Positions 10,886 through 22,132 of a stretch of 64,000 nucleotides of DNA are shown piece after piece. The stretch covers positions 166,001 through 230,000 of the forward strand of contig JACEFZ010027114.1 in NCBI GenBank assembly GCA_014155875.1. Direction: 5' to 3'. The position numbers and the translations under genes were made by a program. Each line of letters starts with the position of its first letter. The stretch's first letter is position 1. The notes under the pieces were generated by a model. That model worked only from the letters and a program-made list of their open reading frames with translations, did not search any database and was not told the DNA's origin. This stretch comes from Cepaea nemoralis (taxonomy: Eukaryota > Mollusca > Gastropoda > Stylommatophora > Helicidae).

Positions 10886-11639
10886 CAGTAAAACTTCTGT
10901 AATCGTTACCTTCCTTTTTCGTCGATTTCATTTTTCGTCGATAATTTTGGGGAAAATTTGTCTCGGTCTTTGTCGGTTGCCTCGGATTTTGCCGACAGGT
11001 CAAAGGGACAAGCTGCTAATTTTACGAAAACAAAGGGATTCAAGGGTTATTCTACTCAATTTAATGTTGTTTCTCGTTGTGTAAGCATCACTTGCTAATA
11101 AGTTAACCCTTTCCTGTTAGCTCCATCATGGGGCCATATAAAGTTTCCAAATCCAGCAAAGCTTCGAAGTGTATGTGCTAACGAAGCAGAGATCGCAAAC
11201 AATCGACAAGTTATTATTAATTTGGATAAATTTAAAAAAAATTATAGATGTCGATTCTGTTGCGGAGGCAATAATATGCAAAAAGTTCAGACTGTTGTAT
11301 GGTGATCTCATTAAGAAAATACACAGAATGAGTGATAATTTACTTAGTGATGTTAAGGCCAGCAGAGGATGGTTTGAAAAATTCAATGGGCGCACTAGCA
11401 TACACAGTGCTATTAGGCATGGCGAAGGTACGAATTCGAACAAGACTGGGGCCGAAATGTAATATTAAACACTATAGTTATTCTCTGTAAAATTGTTTTT
11501 GGTATGTATTTTAGAGTGTCTAGAACGAATTATTTGGATTAGCATTGATTCAAATGGAAATAATTGCTTCGGTGTTTGTCGGTTTCGGAAATCGCCGCTA
11601 TTTTCGGCCTGATTATCGACGAAAATCGAGGTTTTACTG
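10886..11639 (+). mobile_element. Tigger/pogo-type DNA transposon, internally deleted
   Basis: Terminal inverted repeats are CAGTAAAACTTCTGTAATCG on the left and, on the right read in reverse, CAGTAAAACCTCGATTTTCG. Both ends are flanked by TA, the pogo/mariner target. At 754 bp the copy is far shorter than an autonomous element and retains only the N-terminal DNA-binding part of the transposase, so it cannot move on its own. Confidence 0.85.
11169..11462 (+). pseudogene. Tigger transposase fragment, CENP-B-type HTH domain
   Basis: The 97-codon frame carries the second helix-turn-helix half of a pogo/Tigger transposase: TKQRSQTIDKLL, AEAIICKKFRLLYGDLIKK, and DVKASRGWFEKFNGRTSIHS followed by RHGE. 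These are the hallmarks of the CENP-B DNA-binding fold. The DDE catalytic domain is missing. The frame starts without a proper N-terminus and stops at 11462. Confidence 0.85.
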
Positions 11640-12155
11640 TATAGGTGATGTAGTAACCGTAGTATACATGCGTTAATAAATGAGTGAACACTTTTGTTTA
11701 AAAATGTGTGTGATTTTTAAGCCAATCCATTTTGTTTTTCATTTTGTGGCTGCGGGTAATGGCAGGAGCCAAGTTGGGCTGATGTCAGTTAATCATGGCG
11801 CACGTATTAACAGTGATCGTGGAATCACGTGACGATTAACGCAAGAGTTGAAAAGGCTAACAGAAAGCGCTAAGATGTCGTGAGAGGAAAAAATCAGACA
11901 TCGAAAACCCGAAGCTTCCGAAGGCAAATCAACTTGCTGATATATTATTTTACGAGTATATAGATGTTTAAAGAACAATTTTAAATAATAAATTCGTTCT
12001 CAATAAATAATAATCACCCAATTTACAATGTTGATGAATTCTGTGAAGTGCTTTTTGTAAGATGCATCAGAGTAATGTGTTGTCACAAAATCAGCAATTA
12101 CAGAATGAAGAGGCAGAAACAGAGGACCCGTATAGCTATAGACAGAACGCTCCAA
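11640..12155. other. Unassigned
   Basis: AT-rich sequence with no supported feature. Confidence 0.3.
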
Positions 12156-12159
12156 AGGA

Positions 12160-12415
12160 TACACTTTTTTTTTCTCCTCATATCCTTTACAGGAGATTGC
12201 AGTCAACACCAGCAGTTTTCAGCTGCCGTTGATGTCTTGGCAAGTTAACGTTGAGTAGTTTGCTATTGCTTTCTGAACGACGGCTCACATACCTCCGTAA
12301 GTAAACAACTCGACGCGCTCCGCTGCCGAATCTCGAGCAGCTGTGTTTCGTACAAGAGTATACGGGATTACGAAATACGTCCATAAATCCTACGCCAGGG
12401 AGACCACAAGGATAC
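12160..12415 (-). repeat. SINE-1 copy
   Basis: On the minus strand there is the conserved body (GCAATAGCAAACTACTCAAC-like, then cttgccaag) and the 3' block gactgcaatctcctgtaaag before the tail. The tRNA-like head is at about 12320-12415 with a B-box-like sequence near 12335. Confidence 0.75.
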
Positions 12416-12509
12416 ACTAGACACAGGAAAAAACTAAAGTTTTGCTCACCAGGTTTCTAATTTATGCCTTCCGAATAAGAACAGCTATTCCCTGAAAGAG
12501 CAAGAGTCA

Positions 12510-12850
12510 TGTGGCGCACCAGCTGGACATCTGAGCAGACGGAGAGATTGGCAGAGTCTGTATCGTTGCGTGGGGCAATGGGACAAGATAAGGCAGATGT
12601 GGTCAGGGGCCGTTGGGTTCATATGTCTAGTGTAGAAGAACAGATTAATCATCAGAGCGCATAGAGAAATGGTTCGGCGGAGAGTGACAGCAGGCCCTGG
12701 CCGACACTCAGTACTCTGAGGAAAGGCCAGACGGACACATAATCAGAGTGCAGCTGGTACCTTTATTATTCTGACTCTAAGTTGAAGATGAGGACGGAGC
12801 ACGTATGGGAAATGTCCGAGTGATATGATGGTGGTTCTGGACTCAACACA
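12510..12850 (+). pseudogene. LINE-I 3' fragment
   Basis: Frames give EQTERLAES, QDKADVVRGRW, HMSSVEEQINHQSA and a GRHSTL block in the same order as the end of the LINE-I copy at 60755-61812 (EQAERLASS, DKADVVAVLW, SEEQMDHYSL, GRHSTL). Broken by stops and frameshifts. Confidence 0.75.
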
Positions 12851-12935
12851 AACTTCGGGAGCGCTGATGGAAGGGTAAGAGGTAATACCCCTACATTGGT
12901 ATTAATCTGAACATAAACGTTGAATTCTAGTTCAG

Positions 12936-13087
12936 AAAGCAGTGGAATACCACTGAACGTGAAAATTCCGGAAAATCAAAGTGAGGTAGATCGCTACCTC
13001 TTAGAGGGGACATGCAACATTGTTTATCAGCCACCTGATCCTACAGCTATGGATCATCAGCATAGTTATACAGATCCCAAGGCATGA
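12936..13087 (+). CDS. Orphan terminal exon: second candidate cytoplasmic tail
   Basis: The acceptor gaattctagttcag precedes a 152-nt phase-1 frame of 50 codons ending in TGA. The product is acidic and proline-containing with three tyrosines: DRYLLEG, IVYQPP (a Y-x-x-P motif of the kind bound by Crk/Abl-type SH2 domains) and HSYTDP. Its phase equals that of the exon at 9177 and of the receptor tail exon at 57577, so all three could be joined to the same kind of transmembrane exon. No upstream domain exons are visible. The splice signal is weaker than at 9177, so chance remains possible. Confidence 0.4.
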
Positions 13088-13146
13088 AGTGTGTATTTAA
13101 TATATAAATGTATACACTGTGAACAATTCAAAATGCCTAACATTAG

Positions 13147-13270
13147 ATAATGATATGTCCTTTACAAGACGTCGCAGTCAATCCCAGCATGTGTTGGCTG
13201 TTTTTGATTTACTAGGCAAATTTACTTTCAGTAATTTATTATTCATAAGCCATGGATTACATCAGACACG
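13147..13270 (-). repeat. SINE-1 fragment (3' half)
   Basis: Minus-strand match to the 3' half of the family: atgtcctttacaagacgtcg at the tail side and a diverged GGCAAA/CTGA core. Confidence 0.6.
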
Positions 13271-13279
13271 ATATAATTA

Positions 13280-13902
13280 ATACAACGAAGGGAACTGACA
13301 CAGATAGGAGAAGAAACCGATAACATTACGATGAAGTATAAATCTTGAACACGAGAAATAAGAAACAATACAAGAAAAGACAAAACCAATATATATATAT
13401 ATATACAAGATTGTTGTACTAGAATAGAGCAGTATCATAAGAATGGAAGAGATTACGAAATGTTCTCAGAAATGAAGTTATAGACCAGAAATGCACAACA
13501 TCAATTAAATGTTATATGTGACAAGTTAGAAAATACCCTAACAGAATCTAGAACAAAATGTAGTCCAATTGAAGGAATACTGCAATCGAATGTATGCTAC
13601 GAATAAATGAGGATATGAATGAGATACACGAACCAATGACACGCAGAGACAAACCTGAACCACCATTAGGTGAATTTGCATGGGCAATAGAGAACTGAAG
13701 AATGGTAAATCACCAGGATATGATGAGCTACAAGCTGAACTATTAAAGCGGGTGGAGAAGAGGCATACACATCCATCACATATTATGTAAAACGATATGG
13801 GAATATGCAATATGGCCAAAAGATTGGAAGGTAACTAACTATCTGCATTCTAATACGGAAAAGGGCAACCTGAAATTTTGCACCAACTATAGAACTATTG
13901 CC
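13280..13902 (+). pseudogene. LINE-C (+) copy, 5' segment of a split element
   Basis: Frames contain the pre-RT region (QRRELTQIGEE, TRKDKTNI, QYHKNGRDYEMFSEMK), then PEPPLGEF, GKSPGYDELQAELLK and the DWKV/NYRTIA block. The copy is cut at 13902 by a SINE and continues at 16924. Several frameshifts. The start is approximate. Confidence 0.7.
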
Positions 13903-14060
13903 GACTCCTTGGCGATGGCGTTGCGGACGCGATTCGTAATGCTGCCTACCCGCGTTTGAGACACAGCGGCGATCGATTTGGCAGCGGACCGTGTAACGCT
14001 GTTTTAACGTTGTTAACGCGTTGGTATGGGAGCCGGTCGTTCAGAAACCAATAGCAAACT
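13903..14060 (+). repeat. SINE-1 copy, 5' half (split)
   Basis: Begins with a tRNA-like head containing an A-box-like TGGCGATGGCGTTGCGG and a B-box-like GTTTGAGACAC, then the body up to caatagcaaact. It continues at 16816-16923. The two halves total about 265 bp, and the whole SINE is flanked by imperfect 14-bp target copies atagaactattgcc (13889-13902) and atagaactgttacc (16924-16937). Confidence 0.75.
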
Positions 14061-16815
14061 CATTCATTCATTCATTCATTCAGTAGCATGACCTTTGCAG
14101 AACCTCGCTCCCATAATAACTGTGACAGGTTTGCCTTGGGTATTGAGAGTTAACCAAGCCCCAGGGGTCCTTAGCACTCCCGTGTATTCTAACCCCAGGG
14201 GTTGGATGGGTAGATACACTGTTTACCCTGTGGTTGCCCTCAAATGGTATAAATAAGTCTACAAGCCCTTCCAGATTCTAGACCCCCACTCTCTACCTTC
14301 TCCCTTGGGACAATGAACCCTGAGGTATCGACCGAGACCACACTCAATCACTGTACAAAGAATCAGTCAACATCAACAAAGTTTATTCTACCCTAAAGAT
14401 AATAGGTAGGATAAGAACACCCTGATAGTATAAACTATTTACAATAGCAGAAGATAGGTTAGAGACAGAATCAGAGATAGATATGCTTCGTTTATCATCA
14501 CGAGGCTGACGTGCAGGTTTGAGACAGATGTTCCGTCCAGTCGGTCCGACACTCACCCGGCTCTCTTCCAGACTGATGACTGGAACCTATGGAGACCACT
14601 CCGTCCCCAGAGCTAAGATCAGATGTCAGAGGAACTACCTCTTCGGACCTCAGACTGCTGGATGAACTTCTCTGCTCTGTCCCACTGAATCGCTGTGACC
14701 AACTTTCACAGTTATCAAAGTACAGCCTGGTATGGAGACCCTCTTCCTTGAGGCGACCCCAGTTGATCTCTAGGTTTCTCTAGACGTAACACATGACCAA
14801 CCTAATGGTCCCGCAGAATAATTGTATACCCCTGATTGGGTAATGAATCAGCACTGCAACAAGTCAACACAGTCACTAGAAAAACACCAATGTTCCTGTA
14901 ACTGAGTTCAATAGTCACTACACTGTCGCATGTTCAGACTCCCTCAGAGTCCTGCACACATCTTGAAATATGGTTGAGCTTGGTAACCAAACATAATGTC
15001 TTTATTTCTATGACTCGGTTGTTCGAATGCTTGAGTAAGAACTATTCATATTCAGCATACACAGTTCATAAAGGTCTGGATGAGTGGACCTGTCTACCAC
15101 CTCGAGTTCGAGTAAGAAAATACGCCAGCTGGTGGGGGTCTAGTCATGACCGAACACTCGTGCCAACGTAGTTACAGCCCCTTTGGTTTGGGCCAATCTT
15201 TGCCTGGTCTGTCCCACGTTTAGGCGGAAACACATTGATTTGGACTTGATGAGCTCCCAGAGCTGCGCCTACCCCACCTTGGTAAGTCTCTCTGGAGTGA
15301 GCCTGCTATCATAGCTCCATAGTAAATCAACCTTCATTATACACCGGCAAGATTGCTCTGGTAGATGAACTATATTCTGAAATAGTCTTAATCACAGTTC
15401 TAATATGGAAAAACAAACCATCTAGTTCCACTAGTGCTGTTGCAGGGTTCTAGAATCACGTGGTGAGTATGAGTCATGCATGGTGATTCTCCCTCTTGCA
15501 TAATGTAGCACAGTCAGGCGTGGTAAAATAGGTATTGTGACCCTTCGCCATGGATCACGTAGTGGTTTCCGGCAACTTAGTAATAGGCTGGTTCTAACAG
15601 GCAACACCTGAACCGGTTGATTGTTTCCAGTCAGCTTCAATGACTATCTTACGCCAGCAGGTCGTGAAATGACAGTCCGCTGAAACTTGGTTGTGGGTGA
15701 AGAAGTGGGTTCCCTGCTACCCAAAAGCAGACCCTTCTCACACAAGAATTAGAAAGTGAATCAGCTGTGCCAGCCACATTTCTCCCTCGTGCGGACGAAT
15801 GCGCTCGAGAAAGAAGTGCTGCACGAAGTGTGGCAACTCCACGTGAAACTCTATTTTCCACAGTGGACTTCTAGGTTCTAACCGCACGGGAAGTTAGTGT
15901 TGTACTGAGCCACCTTGGACATCCAAATCCCGGTGGTTCTCGAACCTTCCAGATGGAAAATTCCTACTGGGCTATCCCCGATCTATTTATAGGCGGGAAA
16001 GTCCCGGATGACGCCGAATAAAGTGGGAAATCGCCCAAATGAATTGCCGTTTTGTCACAATAACCTTCCGGAAAACCTCTCGATCATAAGCAAGATGTCC
16101 CGCGTCTGATACACCCATCTGGAGATCATCCGCCACATCCTGCACCCATCTTCTCTTTGGCCTTCCTTTCCCTCTCTTCTTAGGCATATACTCCTCCATT
16201 ATTGTTCTCTCCAAACTTTCGTGACGTTTCAAGTGACCAAAAATATTTCAATTTTCTTTGTTTTATCGTCTTTATTAGCCAGGCTTCTTCAATATTCAGC
16301 TGTTGAAGTATGGATGCATTTGTTCTTTTCTTTACCCAAGATATTCTTAGAACTCGTCTATAACATTTATATTCAAAGGCATTTATGCGCTGTTCAGCTT
16401 GTTTAGTAACTGTCCTGGTCTCGCAGGCGTATATTGCCATGGGAAAGATGCATGCTCTTAAAAATCTAACTTTTGTAGTTCTGTCTGTCCCACTCCATAA
16501 TTTATTCAGTTGTATTAGTCTTTGAAGAGCAATTGATAGTCGTCGTTAATTTCTTTCATTGTGTCACCGTTGTTGGTAATCAATGACCCAAGATATTCAA
16601 CATTTTCCACCACCTCCAATTTTTCCTCATTAACATATATTTCTTTCTCCATATTTGTTTTATCTGTATGCATTATCTTTGTTTTTGCAATGTAAAGATA
16701 TAAGTTGAGATTTTCACTATTCAATTGGGTTGAGGCTATTAGGTTTTCTATACCATTCTGTGTTGTGGATAGCAATACTGTATCATCAGCATACCGAATC
16801 TCTGGTATGCCATGA
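14061..16815 (-). pseudogene. LINE-C (-) copy inserted in the SINE, itself interrupted
   Basis: The + strand shows the reversed 3' tail (cattc)n at 14061-14082, about 38 bp of 3' end, then an LTR insertion (14121-16059), then the rest of the 3' part to 16815. Minus-strand frames at 15987-16829 encode YADDTVLL (catalytic YADD), ENVEYLGSLITNNGD, VKKRTNASILQQLNIEE, LKYF and the C-terminal GKGRPKRRWVQDVADDLQMGV. The copy is 5'-truncated at the YADD region. Host SINE target copies are aatagcaaact and gatggcaaacc. Confidence 0.85.
14121..16059. mobile_element. Solo LTR (about 1.94 kb) with 5-bp target duplication
   Basis: The insertion begins TGTGACA and ends TGTCACA, an inverted 7-bp terminus of the TG...CA type. 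It is flanked by ataac on both sides (14116-14120 and 16060-16064). Removing it restores the LINE-C sequence gctcccataataaccttcc, which matches 39330-39355 closely. A TATA-like ctatttatagg lies at about 15982. No coding domains are present. The length is large for an LTR, so a short noncoding LTR-type element is an alternative. Confidence 0.7.
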
Positions 16816-16923
16816 CGATGGCAAACCATTGAACGTAAAAACGTGCCAAGACGTCAAAAATGGCAGTAAAATGCTGGTGTTGACTGCAACGTCCTGTAAA
16901 TGATATGCAACTTAACAAAACAT
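16816..16923 (+). repeat. SINE-1 copy, 3' half (split)
   Basis: Continues the SINE interrupted at 14060: gatggcaaaccattgaacg, then cgtgccaag, gctggtgttgactgcaac and gtcctgtaaatgatatgcaac, which is the family's 3' end. Confidence 0.8.
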
Positions 16924-18690
16924 ATAGAACTGTTACCCTGATAAATCATGATAGTAACATTCTACTAAAAATAATAATAGGAAGACAATAAGAAAATGCA
17001 AAATGAGAATAACGTGGTTCATTCAAGTTGCATTTAGACAGGGAATAGGAACAATAGATCACATACACAACATGCGTTTAACAGTAGAGAAGTGTAGATA
17101 ATTTAATGTAAACCTATTCTTTTGTTTTGTGGATTATTCAAAGGCATTTGACTGTGTACAACATAAGGAATTTTGGGAAATCATGAGAAAAATGGGCTTC
17201 CCATCACATGTAGTACAACTCATAACAAATATCTATCTAGACCAGTGGTTCTCAACCTTTTTTGATCTGTGCCCCCCTTCACCATATTTTCAGAACGTCA
17301 TTTCCCCGTTTCGTATTTCCTACCTAAAAATTTGGTCCGTGCTCCCCTTCACCATATTTTCAGAACGTCATTCCCCCCCCCCCCAGCCCCCCCCCCCTTT
17401 TCGTTTTTCCTAACTAACCCCCCCCCCCCCCCCCCCCCCCCCCCGCCTTCGCCCCTACACAGTATACGTAATTATGGAAGCTAAGTTTAATAGCATATAC
17501 TAAAACAAGACGTGCACATAAAACGTGATTTGTGGGTCTTCTTTCTTTATAAAATGAATTTTAGAAGGGTGAGACGTAAAGAACCGTAAAGAATGAAGGG
17601 AAAAACGATATCAAGTAATCGGTTCCTGTATTAAGTCGATCTTGAAATAATCTTAATTCCCCCCCCCCCCCCCCCATGCTGGAAAGCATGGGGGGGGGGG
17701 GATTCCCCACCGGTTGAGAAACACTGATCTAGACCAAAAAACCAGCGATTAGAATAGATGGCGAGACATCAGATTGGTTTTACATCAAGCACGGAGTCCG
17801 ACAGGGCTGTGTGCGGTCCCCTTATTTGTTTAATCGGTACGCCGAAAATATAATGAGAAATGTCAGAGATGATATATCCAAAGATCAATATGATGCCATA
17901 AATATTGGTGATCATAAATTACTAGAAATTAGATATGCTAATGATACAGTATTACTATCTAAACAGAATGGAATATAAGAACTAATAGCCTCAACCCAAA
18001 AGAATAGTGAAATTCACAACTTATATCTTAACATAGCAAAAATGAAGATAATGCATACAGAAAAAACTAATATGGAGAAAGAAATATACGTTAATGAGGA
18101 TAAATTGGAGGTGATATAACATTTCGAATATCTTGGGTCATTAATTACCAACAATGGTGACACAATGAAGGAAATTAAAAGTCGAATATCTACTGCTCTT
18201 CAAACACTGAAACAACTGTATACATTGTGGAATGGGACAGAGAGAACTACCAAAATTAGATATTTAAGAGCATGCATTTTCCCATTGTAACATACGCCCT
18301 TATCAAACAAGCTGAACAACGCATAAATGCCTTTTAATATATATGATATAGATTGTTCTAAAAGTATTTTGGATGCAGAAAATAACAAATGTATCCATAC
18401 TACACGAACTGAATAATGAAAAATGTTGGCTACTAAAGATGATAAAACAACGAAAATTTAAATTTATGGTTACATGAAACATGATGAAAGTTTGGAGATT
18501 ACAATTATGGAGCATTATGTGCCGGGAACAAGAAAAAACAAAAAACGGAAGGCATAAGAAAAAACAGGTGCAGGATGTGACAGAAGATCTCCATATGGGT
18601 GTATAGCTCGAGAGACCGTATATTTTTCCGGATGTTTGTTATGGGAGCTAAATTCTGCAAAAGAAATACTACTGAATGGATGGCGTTTAT
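16924..18690 (+). pseudogene. LINE-C (+) copy, 3' segment
   Basis: Continues the element split at 13902. Blocks in order: YRTVTLINH, FRQGIGTIDHIHNMR, FVDYSKAFDCVQHKEFW (first catalytic Asp), interrupted at 17243-17726 by a hAT element, then KTSD, GVRQGCV, EIRYANDTVLLS (YADD changed to YAND), FEYLGSLITNNGD and the degenerate C-terminus. Ends with an ATTC-type tail remnant (actgaatggatgg) at about 18675. Many frameshifts and the altered catalytic box make it inactive. Confidence 0.85.
17243..17726. mobile_element. SPIN/Buster-like nonautonomous hAT element
   Basis: The ends are CAGTGGTTCTCAACC and GGTTGAGAAACACTG, a near-perfect inverted pair matching the SPIN-type hAT terminus. The flanking 8-bp duplication is atctagac (17235-17242 and 17727-17734), with TA at the centre as Buster-type hATs prefer. 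The 484-bp interior has long C and G homopolymers (17372-17445, 17658-17677 and 17690-17701) and an internally repeated caccatattttcagaacgtc block. No transposase is encoded. Confidence 0.85.
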
Positions 18691-18800
18691 CATTGCTTTC
18701 TGAACGACGGACGCTTAAATCATTGTTATAAATCAACGAAGTGCGGTCTGCTTCCACAGCGCCTGCAGCTGGTTTCGAACCCGTTATGCTGTTTTATAAA
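18691..18800 (-). repeat. SINE-1 fragment (head and start of body)
   Basis: Minus strand shows the GTTCAGAAAGCAATGATAAA block and a tRNA-like head with a B-box-like GGGTTCGAAACC at about 18767-18778. A C homopolymer follows at 18812-18828. Confidence 0.65.
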
Positions 18801-18944
18801 GCTCGCTCACTCCCCCCCCCCCCCCCCCACCAGCCACTATTGACGGGGATGAAACGACCTTCCTCTGCATGCACAGTTTATAAATTAGTACCAACAATAA
18901 CTGACAGTTCAATCGAATAAAATAAACACATGTAAAGGAGAATG

Positions 18945-19012
18945 GAAGCTGCGGTAGCGTAGACTCTGGCCTATCGGATCAGTTGTCAAGGGTTCAAATC
19001 CACACCGAGACT
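18945..19012 (+). repeat. tRNA-like SINE head
   Basis: An A-box-like TAGCGTAGACTCTGG and a perfect B-box GGTTCAAATCC are spaced as in a tRNA, but I could not form a full acceptor stem. I treat it as a truncated tRNA-derived SINE rather than a tRNA gene. It abuts the reversed tail of LINE-A. Confidence 0.5.
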
Positions 19013-19023
19013 CAATCAATCAA

Positions 19024-21275
19024 TCATGTGCCATGCCGGAAAGCGTGGGCGGTCATGACTCGCCATTTCACTCGATCACCAGTGTCGTGGATCAGCTCAG
19101 TGTTCCTGTCTCGTTCATGCCATGTGGCCAAGCCATCCAGGTATTTTCCTCTCGGTCTGCCTCTTGGTCTGTTCCCTTCGATCTTGCCAGTTATCACCAA
19201 GTTCTCCAATCCATTTCTTCTCATAACATGTCCAAAAAATGTTGACTGTCTACGTCTAATTTCTCTAATCAGTTTACGATGTTCATTTGTCTCCTGTAGT
19301 ACTTGGTCATTGGTTTTTCTGTCTGTCCATGGTATTCTTTGCATTTTCCTCAGAAACCACATTTCTGCAGCCATCAGATGTTTTTCAGCTTGACTGCCCA
19401 TTGTCCAAGTTTCACATCCATACAAAAGAACAGGCTCTATGTATCCCCTCAACACTCTTTTTCTCGTTTCAATTGACATCTTTTTATTGGTCAGAATGTT
19501 TTTCATCTTGCTAAAGGCTACTTTCGCCATGGCGATTCTTGTTCTAATCTCTTCAAGGCATTTCCCATCAGATGTTATGACTGTTCCAAGATAATTGTAC
19601 CGATTCACTTGTTGAATATTTCCATTTACTTGTTTATTACATTGTGGCACTTCTTCCTTCCTAGTGACGACCATAACCTGAGTCTTTTTACAATTTAATT
19701 CTAACCCCAGTTGCTCACTGTGTACAACAACCGCATCTACTAATTGTTGCAGGTCCTGCGCATTGTCTGCAATCAATACTGTATCATCTGCATATCTAAT
19801 GTTATTGATGTTTCGTCCTCCAATGCTGATTCCATTTATATCCTCTACATTTCTGAAAATATTTTCACTGTATAGGGAAAAAAGATCTGGAGACATCACA
19901 CATCCCTGCCTAACACCTCTCTTAATTGGCTGATACTGTCCCACTTCATTATCAATCCTTATTGCAGCTTGTTGTTTCCAATATATGTTCTTCTTAAGTC
20001 TAATGTCTTTCCCATCAATTTGTAGATCTGCAAGCATATCCACCATGTTGACATGTCTAACTCTATCAAAAGCCTTTGTATAGTCAATAAAGCAAAGATG
20101 TATATCCTTGTTTACTTCTATAGCACGTTCAATAACTGTTCGCAACATATACACAGCATTTACTGTACCCTTTCCTTCTACAAACCCACATTGTTCTTCC
20201 CCTATTTCAGGTTGTATCTTCTTCCTCACTCTTTGCGTGATAATTCTTAGCAAAATCTTTGTGGTGTGACTCATTATACTAATTGTTCTATGTTGATCAC
20301 ATTCCAAGGTTCCTGATTTCTTTGGGATTGCAATAAATACAGAGATACATAATTCAGGAGGTATATCTCCAGTATCATATAATGTGTTCATCAGTCTGGT
20401 GACTTGCTCTAGTCCAAATTCTTCTAAAGCTTTAATCATTTCTGTTGTGATGTTATCTGCACCGGGGGCCTTGCCAGCTTTCATATGCTTAAGAACATTT
20501 CGAGCCTCCATCTCCAAAATTGGCGGTCCTTCATTATTAAATCTAATATCATACTGTTCGTCTCTGTTATCATCATAAAGGTGTTTCACATAATCTGTCC
20601 ATACATGTAGAATCTGGTATTTTTCTATTATTATTTTGCCATTTTTAGTTTTTAGACATCCTGTTGATGTACTTGTTCTTTTATTAGTAAGTTCCTTAAT
20701 TCTTTTGTGCACTAATTTAGTATTTTGACTGTTGTGTTGGTTTTCAATTTCTAAGCACTTTTCCTCAAGCCATGATTCTTTTGCCTCCTTAAATAATATT
20801 CTGACTTGTCTGTGGATTTCTTCACATTTTACAGAATTATTTTTGTTGAGTCTTCTTGTTTCCATGAGGTGTAAAATTTCTTCAGTCATTCATTTCTTAC
20901 GACCCACCTTCTTTAGTTTTGGAATAGTTGTTTCTGCAGCTACATTGATTGAATTCTTCAAAGTTTCCCATTGATCATCCACATCCTGAAATAATATCTC
21001 TAGATCAGCCAATATTTCAAATCTGTTCTGTACTTCTATGTTGAATTTGTTTTGTATTTCCTTGTTATTACTCAATGTACACAAATCATATTTAGTGTTT
21101 CCTGTTATATACTTGACTTCCTTCAACTGTATCCTCAATGTTCCTGTGAGTAATCTGTGGTCACTATAACAATCAGCACTGGGAACTGTTTTTGCTACTG
21201 TTAGCGCGTTTCTAAATCTTCTGCTAATGAGAATGTAGATGCAGTCTGAAGGCAATCCAAGTCTAATCAGACAGC
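19024..21275 (-). pseudogene. LINE-A (-) copy: endonuclease end plus full RT
   Basis: This is the best-preserved LINE in the window. The minus-strand frame 21255-20890 ends the apurinic-type endonuclease domain (YILISRRFRNALT, then the catalytic SDHRLL) and is separated by one TGA from a 621-codon frame (20889-19024). That frame holds AGKAPGADNIT, GYRTI-type DQHRTISIMS, FIDYTKAFDRV, GVRQGCVMSPDLFSLY, RYADDTVLI, NYLGTVITSDG, ETWTM, FGHVMRRNG and PRGRPRGKYLDGL. The product reverse-transcribes LINE RNA at nicked DNA. The 3' tail is (ATTG)n at 19013-19027. The N-terminal half of the endonuclease lies at 25330-25640, displaced by insertions. One stop and the split make it defective. Confidence 0.9.
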
Positions 21276-22132
21276 CCTAATTTTTTGTTGAGATTACTAC
21301 TTGTTACACCCACGAGTTAAAAGTTTGTAACACAAACTGGATCTCTGATTCAGGGGTCCAACAATATCCACCGCTGCACTTTCAAACGGTCTAGAGGCCA
21401 ATGTAGAAGGTTGGACCTCCGCTGACAGTGTGTTGTAAGTCTTTGCCAGTCTTATTGAATACAATAAGGTCGGCATTTGATTGGGGTGTTATCAGTCAGA
21501 ATGATGGAGTGTTCGATCCTGTCAGTCCTGTCAGTTACACACAATCACAGTTTAAGTTTTCAAATTCAGATCAAATGAAATATCAAATACAATTTTGGTA
21601 GAATTTTACACTTTTCTGTGGGAAAATGGTCTTATAAGTGCTTGAAGGAGGTTCAAGCCCCACCTTCTGACACCAAATCGGACCCTGCCTGTCAGCAACT
21701 CAGCTTTAACAGGCATACATGGATTACTCTTTTGTCCCACACGAAATAACAACTCGTACGTCGTACAAAAGGATACAATTATGATACAACTTTATTCGGA
21801 GCTAGTTCTACATTAGCTCTGCGAGCGGATAACCACATAGGTAATATTTATCATGGTATATCATGATGATGTTACGTGAAGAATGGTATCGATGTTAACA
21901 TCTACAGAAGTTAGTCTAAGTCATAACTATTGCTACTGTCCTTTGTAAGCAACAAAGTATTCACAGCGAATACATCAGTCCGTCTTCTACGCTGTCGGGT
22001 CCCGGTCTGACGATCTTCGTGGCGTGTCCAGCCACGTGCAGTAGATCCTTCGTGCGTCAGCGGGTTTTGCGTGCTCGGAGTTCCAGCACGCAGTTAGTGA
22101 CTGGTCAACCGTTTAGAGTTACCAGTGTTGCG
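21276..22132. other. Unassigned, possibly LTR-like
   Basis: No coding sequence. Composition differs from the flanks, and a ctttattcggagctagttct block near 21787 resembles LTR sequence, but no paired copy or target duplication was found. It lies between LINE-A and LINE-I. Confidence 0.3.

Noticed and set aside
18945..19012. tRNA gene
   Set aside because: A and B boxes are present but a complete cloverleaf with acceptor stem could not be drawn; more likely a SINE head.
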